A stretch of DNA of 64,000 nucleotides, taken from the NCBI RefSeq assembly GCF_010729305.1, contig NZ_AP022574.1, forward strand, positions 5,332,001 to 5,396,000, given 5' to 3'. The first letter of the stretch is position 1. Every line of letters begins with the position of its first letter. This DNA is from Mycolicibacterium psychrotolerans (GTDB taxonomy: Bacteria > Actinomycetota > Actinomycetes > Mycobacteriales > Mycobacteriaceae). Shown piece after piece: positions 42,651 through 51,900 of this stretch. The translations under genes were made by a program, and so were the position numbers. The notes beneath the pieces were generated by a model, which was not told the DNA's origin, did no database searches, and was given only the letters and a program-made list of their open reading frames with translations.

Positions 42651-43220
42651 TCAGCCGGTGGCCGCCAGCCGGCTCAGCGCGTATTCGGTGACGGAGATCA
42701 GCGCGGCCTTGGCCGACTCGCGGCTGCGGGCATCGACGGTGATCAGCGGCACGTGCTCGGGCAGCGCCAGCGCGGTCCGCACCGCCTGCAGCGAATGCCG
42801 TGGGGCGCCGTCGAACTCGTTGACCGCGACCAGAAACGGCAGGTTACGGGCTTCGAAGAAGTCGACCGCGGCGAAGCTGTCGGCCAGCCGGTGGACGTCG
42901 ACGAGGATGATGGCACCGATCGCGCCGCGCACCAGGTCGTCCCACATGAACCAGAACCGGCGCTGCCCCGGCGTTCCGAACAGGTAGAGCACCAGGTCGT
43001 CGGCCAGGCTGATGCGGCCGAAGTCCATCGCGACGGTCGTCGTCGACTTGTCCGGGGTGGCGGCGAGCTCGTCGAGTCCCTCCGAGGCGTCGGTGACCAG
43101 CGCCTCGGTGCGCAGCGGCACGATCTCCGACACCGCGCCGACGAACGTCGTCTTGCCGGCGCCGAAGCCGCCGGAGACGACGATCTTGGTCGAGGCGGTC
43201 CTAGAGTGCCTTGAGGCCAC
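42651..43220 (-). CDS. mfpB: Small GTPase of the mfp conservon
   Basis: A 189-residue Ras-like GTPase: P-loop GGFGAGKTT (17-25), G3-like LFGTPGQ region, and G4 NEFD. Known MfpB proteins work with MfpA to protect DNA gyrase in a nucleotide-dependent way. The GTG start overlaps the end of the DUF742 gene by 20 bases. Confidence 0.9.
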   Translation of the reverse strand: MASRHSRTASTKIVVSGGFGAGKTTFVGAVSEIVPLRTEALVTDASEGLDELAATPDKSTTTVAMDFGRISLADDLVLYLFGTPGQRRFWFMWDDLVRGAIGAIILVDVHRLADSFAAVDFFEARNLPFLVAVNEFDGAPRHSLQAVRTALALPEHVPLITVDARSRESAKAALISVTEYALSRLAATG

Positions 43221-43563
43221 GCAGTGTCCTTCCGATCAGCTCGCGTCGTTCGTCGGCCGTCGTCGCGTCGGCCAGGGTGTCGTGCACCGTCACGTAACCC
43301 TGCATCACCAGGTCCCCGACCAGCACGCGCGCCACGCCGAGCGGCAGACCCAGATGCGCGGCGATCTCGGCGACCGAGGGCCGTCGCGCAGACAGCGCCA
43401 CGATCTGGGCCCGCACGTCGGTGCCCGGCCAGTCGGGGGGCTGCGGCGCCGTCGCCGCTCCGACCGGCGCCTCCCACGGCAATTCGACGCGCGAGTCCGT
43501 CCGGCCCGCCGTCAGGGTGTACGGGCGGACCAGACGCGGAGCCGGGTCTGCGCCGTCGGTCAC
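43201..43563 (-). CDS. mfpC: DUF742 winged-helix protein of the mfp conservon
   Basis: A 120-residue DUF742 protein with LVRPYTLTAGRT at the start and a winged-helix-like core (PSVAEIAAHLGLPLGVARVLVGDLVMQGYV). GTGA couples its start to the mfpD stop. Conservon partners link the roadblock and GTPase proteins; exact biochemistry is unknown. Confidence 0.88.
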   Translation of the reverse strand: MTDGADPAPRLVRPYTLTAGRTDSRVELPWEAPVGAATAPQPPDWPGTDVRAQIVALSARRPSVAEIAAHLGLPLGVARVLVGDLVMQGYVTVHDTLADATTADERRELIGRTLRGLKAL

Positions 43564-43946
43564 AGCATGCTGCGCCGCGCCGATGCGACCACCGCGCCCA
43601 CCCGTTCCACCAGGATCGCCATCTCGTAGCCGATCTGGCCGATGTCGGCGGTCCGCGCCGCCAGCGTCGCGAGGTTCGAGCCGTCGCCGACCCTCATCAG
43701 CAGCAGGTAGCCGTTCTCCATCTCGACGACCGACTGCAGCACATAGCCGCCGTCGAACAGTTGCGCGGCGCCGGTCGACAGGCTTGCGAGCCCCGACGCG
43801 ACGGCGGCCAGCTGATCGGCCCGCTCTCCCGGCATGTGCTCGCTCGCGGCCACCAGCAGGCCGTCGGCCGACACCAGGATCGCGTGCGACACCCCCGGCG
43901 TCTCCCGGGCGAACCGCGCCACCAGCCAGTCGAGTGACTCACTCAT
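43560..43946 (-). CDS. mfpD: Roadblock/LC7 protein of the mfp conservon
   Basis: A 128-residue roadblock/LC7 fold protein (DWLVARFARETPGVSHAILVSADGLLVAAS, then VVEMENGYLLLM). Such proteins act as GTPase-activating or GTPase-binding partners, here presumably for MfpB. Its ATG overlaps the mfpE end by eight bases. Confidence 0.88.
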   Translation of the reverse strand: MSESLDWLVARFARETPGVSHAILVSADGLLVAASEHMPGERADQLAAVASGLASLSTGAAQLFDGGYVLQSVVEMENGYLLLMRVGDGSNLATLAARTADIGQIGYEMAILVERVGAVVASARRSML

Positions 43947-46416
43947 CAGGGGCCCCCCGCTCCTGTTGCGCCCGCAGGCGTCCGGCCTGCACCCCGCCGA
44001 AGTGGTTGACGATCCCCGCGCGCACGGCGTCGGGATCCCGGGCGGCATGTGCACCAGAACCGTTGCCGGCATCATCGGGCGCGCCGGGCACCAGCCGAGC
44101 GCCCGGCCGGCGCACCGGCAGACCCTCGACCGTGTGGTCGAGCACCGGTGCGTTCTCCGCGGCGGCTGCCGCCGACCATCCGTGATCCCACACCGACTCC
44201 CAGTTCAGATCGGTGCTCTGGGACAGCTCGTGCGGGTCGACCAGCCATTCCGAAAGCATCTTCTGATAGATCGCGTCGTCGTCGGTGCTGTCCTCTTTCG
44301 CGTGCCGGGCGTGGCGGGACTCTGCGTTGGTCGCGGCCTGACGCGGCGCGAAGAACGCGGCGACGTCGGAACGTGCAGACTCGGGACGCGGTTCGGGCGG
44401 TGCCGGCGCGGGCTCGGCGATGCCGCTGGCCCCTGGCCTGCGCTGGGGCAGCAGACCTGCCGGAGCCGGCTCGGGTGCCGATTCGATCACCGGCGCGGCG
44501 ACGACCACGGGTTCCACCGGCACCGACACCGGCGCCGGCCCGGCCGATGGCGGCGGGGCCGCGGCGACCAGCAGCTCGGCCGGGACGTAGACGCCGGCCG
44601 TGGTCCCAGCGCCGCGCTGACCCGACACCGTGCTGCGCAGCCGGACCACCAACCCGTGCTGAGCGGCGAGCCGGCCCACCACGAACAACCCCATGTGTCG
44701 CGCGGTGTACGGATTGACCTCACCGCCGGACTGCAGTCGCGTGTTGGCGACCCGCAGATCGGATTCGGTCATGCCCAGGCCGGTATCGGCGATCTCCAGC
44801 ACGAGGCCCCCGTTGCCGGTGTGCACGGCCGACACCCGAACCTGCGTCGCCGGCGGCGAATAGCGCAGCGCGTTGTCGAACAGTTCGGCCAGCAGATGCA
44901 TCAGATCGCCGGCGGCGGCACCGGTGACCGCGCTGTCGGGCAGGTGATCAGCGGTGATCCTGGTGTAGTCCTCCACCTCGGACGCCGCGGCGTTGACCAG
45001 CGCCACGACGGGCACCGGCTCGGCCAAGTCGCGCGGGATGCGCGCCCCGGCGAGCACCATCAGGTTGGCGCCGTTGCGCCGCATCCGCGCCGCCAGGTGG
45101 TCGAGGCGGAACAGGCTGTCGAGCCGGTCGGGGTCCTGCTCGTTGCTCTCCAGCCGGTCGATCAGCGCGAGCTGCTGGTCGACCAGGGACCGGTTGCGCC
45201 GCGACAGCGTCTCGAACATGTCGGTGACCTGCATCTGCAGCCGGGCCTGCTCGCCGGCGAGCAGGACGGCCTGCTCGTGCAGTTCGTCGACGGCGTGGGC
45301 CACCTGGCCGATCTCCTCGGAGGTGTGCACGCCGATCGGCTGCACGGGCGGGGTCTTGCCGTCGGCGCGGACCTGCTCGACCTCACGGGCCAGGTCCTCG
45401 TGGGCCACCTTCAGCGCGCTGGTGCGCAGCGTGCGCAGCGGCCGGATCAGCGAGCGCGCCACCACGGCAACGATCAGCAGCGCGACCACGATGGCGGCCC
45501 CGACCAGCACGGCGTCCCGCAGCGCGGCGGTGCGGGCGGCGGCGGCCTGGTCCTCGACGGTCGCCGGGATGGTCCGGGAGGTCTCGGCGATCACGCCGTC
45601 GGCGATGCCGCGGGTGATCAGTTGCGACGACAGCAGGTCCGGGTTGCCGACGAGCGCCACGCCGGGATCGGACAGCAGCGACATGCGCTTGACCATCTCC
45701 GAACGCAGCGATGCTGCCGGGTCGGACGAGCCGCCGAGGTAGGCGCCCATCGCCGACACGGTCGACGGTTCCGTACCGGCGAGCGTGATCATCGAGGACC
45801 GCAGTTCGGGTTCGGGCAGTTCGCCGCCGCGGTCGACGAGCATCTGCTGCATCGTCATCTGGCCGCGGGCGCCCACCGCGCGCGCGAGCGCCTCCCCCGC
45901 CGAGCGCACCGTGTCGTCGTCGCCGGAGACCAGGCCGGTGATCGCGGTCTCTGCGGTGATCGGCAGCGGCGCGTAGGTCATCACCCGGGTGCGCAGATCG
46001 ATCGCGTTGCCGCCGCCGGTGGTCTTGTCGACCAGATCCTTGCCGTAATCGAGCAGTGTGTTGGTGGCCAGCCGCACGGCGTCGTCGACCTCGGTGCCGT
46101 CCAGTCGGCTGCGAAGCGCCGAGCTGCGGTCGCCGAACGCTGTCAGCGCCGCCGGGACGTCACCCCCGTCGGTGGCCGACGCCAGCACGCCCTCCAGCGC
46201 CGCCATGTAGTCGGCGACCGCGGGAACCATGTCGGCGCGGGTGGCCGCGACACGCAGGTCCCGGGCGGCGGTCGCCGACGCGGAGATGCGCAGGCCACCG
46301 AAGGCGCACGCCAGCAGCAGCGGTACCAGCACGATGGCCAGGACCTTCGCGCGGACCGGCCAGTTGGACAGCGCCAACCGCGGCGGCCGCTTGATCGGGG
46401 ATCGAGCGTCGTTCAT
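43939..46416 (-). CDS. mfpE: Nitrate/nitrite-sensing histidine kinase-like protein of the mfp conservon
   Basis: An 825-residue membrane sensor: helix at about 24-44, extracellular NIT-type helical domain (45-300), second helix (300-322), HAMP linker, helical dimerisation segment, and a HATPase_c domain with NALRYSPP and DTGLGM (about 500-620). No obvious phosphoacceptor H-box is visible, as is usual for conservon kinases. The C-terminal 200 residues are low-complexity Pro/Ala. The ATG at 46416 gives the correct N-terminus. Confidence 0.88.
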   Translation of the reverse strand: MNDARSPIKRPPRLALSNWPVRAKVLAIVLVPLLLACAFGGLRISASATAARDLRVAATRADMVPAVADYMAALEGVLASATDGGDVPAALTAFGDRSSALRSRLDGTEVDDAVRLATNTLLDYGKDLVDKTTGGGNAIDLRTRVMTYAPLPITAETAITGLVSGDDDTVRSAGEALARAVGARGQMTMQQMLVDRGGELPEPELRSSMITLAGTEPSTVSAMGAYLGGSSDPAASLRSEMVKRMSLLSDPGVALVGNPDLLSSQLITRGIADGVIAETSRTIPATVEDQAAAARTAALRDAVLVGAAIVVALLIVAVVARSLIRPLRTLRTSALKVAHEDLAREVEQVRADGKTPPVQPIGVHTSEEIGQVAHAVDELHEQAVLLAGEQARLQMQVTDMFETLSRRNRSLVDQQLALIDRLESNEQDPDRLDSLFRLDHLAARMRRNGANLMVLAGARIPRDLAEPVPVVALVNAAASEVEDYTRITADHLPDSAVTGAAAGDLMHLLAELFDNALRYSPPATQVRVSAVHTGNGGLVLEIADTGLGMTESDLRVANTRLQSGGEVNPYTARHMGLFVVGRLAAQHGLVVRLRSTVSGQRGAGTTAGVYVPAELLVAAAPPPSAGPAPVSVPVEPVVVAAPVIESAPEPAPAGLLPQRRPGASGIAEPAPAPPEPRPESARSDVAAFFAPRQAATNAESRHARHAKEDSTDDDAIYQKMLSEWLVDPHELSQSTDLNWESVWDHGWSAAAAAENAPVLDHTVEGLPVRRPGARLVPGAPDDAGNGSGAHAARDPDAVRAGIVNHFGGVQAGRLRAQQERGAPDE

Positions 46417-46652
46417 AAAGCTTCCTGCTGGGGGCACCCTCGTCGGCGGGCGTGAAGCGCCTGGCAATTCGATGAGTATGCCAGCCCGGTCACCGTGTTT
46501 CCACAGTTCGACATCCGAACGTGATTTCAGCAAAGGCCCCGCGCAGAACACCCTTGCGGGCGTTGCCGTTTCGTTTCAGACCCGTTGCGTGTCACCCATC
46601 CATATGGGCCTTTGAACAGGCACAATTGGGGAAGACGAACTGGAGGAGTGCG

Positions 46653-46805
46653 ATGATCCACAACGGCGTGGAGATGGCTCTGCTGGCCGATGCCTCGGAA
46701 ATCGGCGATTCACCCCTGATGCGAGCGATGAGCAGTGAGATGGTCGACGTCGACACTCTCGCCGGGCTCATCTCGATCGCGACCTACGAGACCTGTCTCG
46801 ACTGA
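46653..46805 (+). CDS. Small hypothetical protein divergent from mfpE
   Basis: A 50-residue acidic ORF (MIHNGVEMALLADASEIGDS..., ending YETCLD) with a strong GGAGGA six bases before ATG at 46653. No signal peptide, one cysteine near the end. It faces away from the mfp operon across a 236-base gap holding both promoters. I do not recognise it. Confidence 0.5.
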   Translation: MIHNGVEMALLADASEIGDSPLMRAMSSEMVDVDTLAGLISIATYETCLD

Positions 46806-46831
46806 CGCCGATCGGCGGGCGTCCCCGGTCG

Positions 46832-47614
46832 CTAGAGTCCCTTGCCGGTCAACCAGGTCTCGATTCGTTCAGCGACAGCGGACCAACCGGGCTCGAGCAT
46901 CATGGCGTGCCCCATATCGGGAAACGCGTCCGAATCGGCCCGGTAAGCCGCGGCGACTGAGGACGCGTCCCCGTCCACTCGCGATGTATCGGCGCGCGCA
47001 CTGAGAACGAGCATCGGCGCTGTCACACGGCGAGGATCGGGAAGAGGTTTCACCGTGCCTCTCGTGGCGCGTGTGCTCTCGGGCGTCAAACGGTTCACGC
47101 ACGACCTCACCACGGACTCAGGTGTGCCAGAACTGAACAAGAACTCACGGGCCAGTTGAGGACTGTCGAACAGGTCGACAGTGTTACCGAAGGTCGTGCT
47201 GCGCACCATGAGCCACGGGTGGCGAAGAGCCGCTCGCAGAGCCCAACGTCGCAGTCCCTGAGGCGTCCCGGGCGCCAGCAGGACGGCGGCGGGGGCACTG
47301 CGACTCTCCAGATACTTCAGCACGACCCAGCAGCCCATCGAGTGACCGATGAGCACCGGTGGTGAGCGCAGCTGGGCGGCGACAATGCTGACATCTTCCG
47401 CGTAATCGACCAGGGAGCAGGATCCGAGCGGCTGAGAGAGACTGCTGGCGCCGTGGCCGCGAAGACTCAGTGCAACGGCGTGGTGGCCCTTCTCGGCGAA
47501 GAAATCCAGAAAGTGGTCATCCCAGATCCATGCCGCGGAGCACGCCCCGTGAACAAAGAGCAGCGGCGTCGGATGCGCGGCGGTAGTCGAGCCCTTCTCG
47601 ATCACGTCAAGCAA
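46832..47614 (-). CDS. Alpha/beta hydrolase
   Basis: A 260-residue hydrolase with oxyanion start LFVHGACSAAW, nucleophile in GHSMGC, acid in LSARADTSRVD and histidine in DMGHAMMLEP. The frame stays open far upstream, but no ATG/GTG/TTG precedes the family N-terminus closely. The TTG at 47614 has GGGGG seven bases before it and gives a normal start, so I chose that. Related to pimeloyl-ACP esterase-like and haloperoxidase-like enzymes; substrate unknown. Confidence 0.7.
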   Translation of the reverse strand: MLDVIEKGSTTAAHPTPLLFVHGACSAAWIWDDHFLDFFAEKGHHAVALSLRGHGASSLSQPLGSCSLVDYAEDVSIVAAQLRSPPVLIGHSMGCWVVLKYLESRSAPAAVLLAPGTPQGLRRWALRAALRHPWLMVRSTTFGNTVDLFDSPQLAREFLFSSGTPESVVRSCVNRLTPESTRATRGTVKPLPDPRRVTAPMLVLSARADTSRVDGDASSVAAAYRADSDAFPDMGHAMMLEPGWSAVAERIETWLTGKGL

Positions 47615-47638
47615 CAGGCGGCCCCCTCGATCGACCGG

Positions 47639-47662
47639 CGTCTGCGGAGATTTTTGCAGACG
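47639..47662. promoter_or_regulatory. Inverted repeat between hydrolase and trmL
   Basis: CGTCTGC (47639-47645) and GCAGACG (47656-47662) form a perfect 7-base inverted repeat around ten AT-rich bases, 25 bases before the hydrolase start. It may be an operator. Confidence 0.3.
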
Positions 47663-47782
47663 CCCTGTGCTCAGTTCGGCTTTCTCGCAGGGTTCGTGGT
47701 AGGTGAGGTTTCGACAGCTCTCTTCTCGACCTCGACAGACGTACTGTCCCGAGGACAACGAGGGCCGGAAGGGAACCGCGTC

Positions 47783-48247
47783 TTGTTCAGAGTCATGTTC
47801 TACTCCCCGCGCATCGCGCCGAACACCGGCAACGCGATCCGCATGGTGGCAGGCACCGGGTGCGAACTGCACCTGGTCGAACCGCTGGGCTTCGACCTGT
47901 CCGAACCCAAGCTGCGCCGCGCGGGGCTGGACTATCACGACCTGGCGTCGGTCACCGTGCATCCCGATCTGACCTCGGCGTGGGCCGCGGTGATGCCGGC
48001 TCGAGTCTTCGCGTTCACCGCCCACGCGAGCGCGTCGTTCGCCGAGATCGCCTACCAGCCCGGGGACGTGCTGCTGTTCGGGCCGGAGCCGACGGGCCTC
48101 GACGAGGCGACGCTGGCGGATCCGCACCTCACCGCGCGGGTGCGGATCCCGATGCTGCACGGGCGGCGCTCACTGAACCTGTCGAACGCGGCCGCGGTGG
48201 CCGTCTACGAGGCGTGGCGCCAGCACGGTTTCGCCGGCGCCGTGTGA
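47783..48247 (+). CDS. trmL: tRNA (cytidine/uridine-2'-O-)-methyltransferase, TrmL-like SpoU family
   Basis: A 154-residue SPOUT methyltransferase modifying the wobble ribose of tRNA-Leu. Trefoil-knot motifs: N-terminal SPRIAPNTGNAIR, LLFGPEPTGLD and SLNLSNAAAV. I use the TTG at 47783 (MFRVMFYSPR) because GGAAGGGAA precedes it and the M. tuberculosis homologue has the same FR extension; the ATG at 47795 is the alternative. Confidence 0.88.
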   Translation: MFRVMFYSPRIAPNTGNAIRMVAGTGCELHLVEPLGFDLSEPKLRRAGLDYHDLASVTVHPDLTSAWAAVMPARVFAFTAHASASFAEIAYQPGDVLLFGPEPTGLDEATLADPHLTARVRIPMLHGRRSLNLSNAAAVAVYEAWRQHGFAGAV

Positions 48248-48248
48248 G

Positions 48249-48890
48249 TCACCACGTATCCCAGTGCGTGACCTGCTCGGCGGGCAGCCGCTTGGCCTTC
48301 TTGAAGTCGGTGCCCTTGGTGTAGGCGATCGGGAACAGCCCGGCCTGGCTGTAGGAGTCGAACGGGATGCCCAGCAATTCGGCGGCCCGGCGCTCGCCGT
48401 CGCCGAGCAGATGCAGTGACGTCCACGCCGACCCGAGCCCGCGCGAACGCAACGCGAGCATGAAGCTCCACACCGCGGGCATCAGCGATCCCCAGAATCC
48501 CGCGCTGGCGCCCGACACCGCGTCCTGCGGCTTGCCCTCCAGACACGGGATCAACATGACCGGCACCTTCTCCAGGTGGTCGTTGAGGTAGCGCGCGGAG
48601 TCCTCCACCCGGGGCCGCTGCTCGTCGCGGATGTCACCCACCTGAGGCTTGGCCTTGTTCAGGTACGGCGTCGCGTTGGTCCGGTAGATCTCCGCCAGCG
48701 CCAGCTTCTTGTCGGGGTCGGTGACGAACACCCACTGCCACCCCTGGCTGTTCGACCCCGTGGGCGCCTGCAGCGCGATGTCGAGACATTCCATCAGGAC
48801 CTCACGCGGAACCGGCCTGTCGAAGTCGAGCCGCTTGCGCACCGAACGGGTGGTCGTCAGAACGTCGTCGGCGGAGAGGTTGAGGGTCAT
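48249..48890 (-). CDS. Nitroreductase family FMN oxidoreductase
   Basis: A 213-residue NAD(P)H-dependent flavin reductase: N-terminal TTRSVRKRLDF FMN-phosphate motif, APTGSNSQGWQW, and C-terminal helix HLLGDGERRAAELLGIP. It corresponds to Rv3368c next to dnaE2 (recalled). Natural substrate unknown. Its end lies two bases from the trmL stop. Confidence 0.85.
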   Translation of the reverse strand: MTLNLSADDVLTTTRSVRKRLDFDRPVPREVLMECLDIALQAPTGSNSQGWQWVFVTDPDKKLALAEIYRTNATPYLNKAKPQVGDIRDEQRPRVEDSARYLNDHLEKVPVMLIPCLEGKPQDAVSGASAGFWGSLMPAVWSFMLALRSRGLGSAWTSLHLLGDGERRAAELLGIPFDSYSQAGLFPIAYTKGTDFKKAKRLPAEQVTHWDTW

Positions 48891-48893
48891 TGT

Positions 48894-48981
48894 GCCGAGA
48901 CTACATTCGGTGCCGCCACTGCCGAGATTGCATCCCTTGCGGGCATTTCGCGAATATCGCCGCGTGGAATGCAGTTTCGGC
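48894..48981. repeat. Palindromic intergenic element, copy 2
   Basis: GCCGAGACTACATTC (48894-48908) pairs with GAATGCAGTTTCGGC (48967-48981) at 13 of 15 positions, and an internal GCCGAGATTGCATCC (48920-48934) is another copy of the left arm. The right end, CGCGTGGAATGCAGTTTCGGCG (48961-48982), matches 14346-14366 at all but one aligned base. It fills the gap between the nitroreductase gene and dnaE2. Confidence 0.6.
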
Positions 48982-48992
48982 GGAAAGGGCGA

Positions 48993-51900
48993 CTAGCGGA
49001 AGTCGCGGGACTTCGAGGTCACCCGCAGGCTCAGCGGCCCCATCCGGTCGGCGACCACGGTCACCGCGCCGGTGGCGTTCTGCACGATGCCGCGGATCAG
49101 CAGCGCAGAGGCGGTCTGCGCCAGCCTGCGGTGCCGCGCCCACACCGCCGGCATGCACAGCACATTGACCATCCCGGTCTCGTCCTCGAGGTTGACGAAC
49201 GTGACCCCCTGCGCGGTGGCCGGCCGCTGCCGGTGCGTCACCGCCCCCGCGACCAGCACCCGGGTGCCGTCGGGCACCGACAGCAGCCGATCGGCCGGCA
49301 CCACCCCCATCGCGTCGAGGTCCTTCCGCAGGAACTGGGTCGGGTAGCGGTCGGGCGACACCCCGGTGGCCCACACGTCGGCGGCGGTCAGCTCCAGCTC
49401 GGTCATCCCCGGCAACGACGGGACGTGCGAGGACGACCCGACCCCGGGCAGCCGGTCGGGCCGCTCGGCGGCCGCGGCCCCCGCCGCCCACAGCCCCTCG
49501 CGCCGGGTGATCCCGAAACATCCCAGCGCTCCGGCGGTGGCCAGCGCCTCGGTCTGTGGCACCGACAGCTGCACCCTCCCGGTCAGATCCAGCAGAGACG
49601 CGAACGGGCCGTGGGCCTTCCGCTCCTCGACCAGCCGCTCGGCCAGCTCGTCGCCGATGTGCCGGACACTGCCGAGGCCGAGCCGCACCTCTGAGCCCGC
49701 GTTCTCCAGCGTGGCGTGCGCGAGGCTGGCATTGACATCCGGACCGTGCACGGTGACGCCGTGCCGACGCGCATCGGCCACCAGCGACTGCGGCGAGTAG
49801 AACCCCATCGGCTGCGCACGCAACAGCGCCGCGCAGAACGCCGCGGGGTGATGCAGCTTGAACCACGACGAGTAGAACACCAGCGAGGCGAAGCTCAGCG
49901 AATGACTCTCGGGGAAACCGAAATTGGCGAACGCCTCCAGTTTCTCGTAGATCCGCTGGGCCACCTCCCCGGTGATGCCGTGCATCTCGGCCATCCCGTC
50001 GAAGAACCGGCTGCGCAGCCGGCGCATCTTCTCGGTCGAGCGTTTGGAGCCCATCGCGCGGCGCAACTGGTCGGCCTCGGCCGCCGAGAACCCGGCGCAG
50101 TCCACCGCCAGCTGCATGAGCTGCTCCTGGAACAGCGGCACCCCCAGCGTCTTTCTCAGCGCGGACTCCATCGACGGATGGTCGTAGGTGACCGGCTCCT
50201 CCCCGTTGCGGCGCTTGATGTACGGATGCACCGACCCGCCCTGGATCGGCCCCGGCCGAATCAACGCCACCTCCACCACCAGGTCGTAGAACACCCGCGG
50301 TTTGAGCCGGGGCAGGGTGGCCATCTGCGCGCGCGACTCCACCTGGAACACCCCGACGGAGTCGGCCCGCTGCAGCATCTCGTACACCGCGGCCTCGGAC
50401 AGGTCCAGCGTGGCCAGATCCACCTCGAGGCCCTTGTGTTCGGCGACCAGGTCGATGCAGTAGTGCAGCGCCGAGAGCATGCCGAGCCCCAGCATGTCGA
50501 ACTTCACCAATCCGATTGCCGCACAGTCGTCTTTGTCCCACTGCAGGACGCTGCGATTCTCCATGCGGGCCCATTCGACCGGGCACACGTCGGCGATCGG
50601 GCGGTCGCAGATCACCATGCCCCCGGAGTGGATGCCCATGTGGCGCGGCAGGTTGGAGATCTGCGTGGCCAGCTCGATGACCTGTTCGGGGATGCCTTCC
50701 ACATGGGTGTCGTCGGCCAGGTTCCCCCACTGGCTGAGCTGTTTGCTCCACGCGTCCTGCTGGCCCTGCGAGAAGCCGAGTGCGCGCGCCATGTCGCGGA
50801 CCGCGCTGCGGCCGCGGTAGGTGATCACGTTGGCCACCTGGGCGGCGTATTCGCGGCCGTAACGGTGGTAGACGTATTGGATCGCCTTCTCGCGCAGGTC
50901 CGATTCGATGTCGATGTCGATGTCGGGTGGCCCGTCGCGGGCCGGGGACAGAAACCGTTCGAAGAGCAGGTCGTTGGCCACCGGGTCGACGTTGGTGACC
51001 TTCAGCGCGTAGCAGACCGCCGAGTTGGCCGCCGACCCGCGGCCCTGGGACAGGATGTCGTTCTCCCGGCAGAACCGCGTGATGTCGTGCACCACCAGGA
51101 AATAACCAGGGAAGTTCAGCGCCTCGATGACCCGCATCTCGTGCTCGATCTGGGCGTACGCGCGGGGCGCCCGTTCCGGAGGGCCGTACCGCTCCCGGGC
51201 GCCCTGCATCACCAGGTGCCGCAGCCAGCTGTTCTCGGTGTGGCCGGCCGGCACGTCGAAGGGCGGCAGCTGTGGCGCGATGAGTGCGAGGCCGAACGCG
51301 CACTGCTCCCCGAGTTCGGCGGCGGCGCTCACCACCTCGGGGGCCCCCGCAAAAAGCCTCGCCATTTCCTCCCCCGAGCGCAGATGCGAACCACCCAGTG
51401 GCGCAAGATAACCAGCGGCCTCGTCCATCGAGTTCCTGGCCCGGATCGCGCCCATCGCCATGGCGAGCCTGCCGCGGGCCGGCTCGGCGAAATGCGCCGC
51501 GGTGGTGGCCACGACGCCCAGACCGAACCGCGGCGCGAGCGCGGCCAGTGCGGCATTGCGTTCGTCGTCGCGCGGATGACCGTGATGGGTGAGCTCGACG
51601 GTGACGCGCTCCCGGCCGAACCGGTCGACCAGGTCGGCGAGCGCGGCCTCCGCCGCCGCCGGACCGCCGGACGACAGCGCCTGCCGGACATGACCTTTGC
51701 GACAGCCGGTGAGGATCTGCCACTGGCCTTCCGCGGCCTCGGTCAGTGCGTCGTAGTCGTAGCGCAGCACGCCTTTCTCCCCACCGGCAAGATGCGCGGC
51801 GGCCAGTTGCCGCGACAGCCGCCGGTACCCCTCCGGCCCCCGCGCGAGCACCAGCAGGTGCGGGCCGGGCGGGTCGGGGTCGTCGGTGCGACTGCCTCCG

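Noticed and set aside
43834..46455. 873-codon open frame on the plus strand
   Set aside because: It is antisense to mfpE/mfpD, rich in Arg/Gly/His without family motifs, and caused by high GC codon structure.
48894..48981. Intergenic palindrome as a noncoding RNA gene or terminator
   Set aside because: No T tract follows, and the same arms occur at 14303-14367, which fits a dispersed repeat better.
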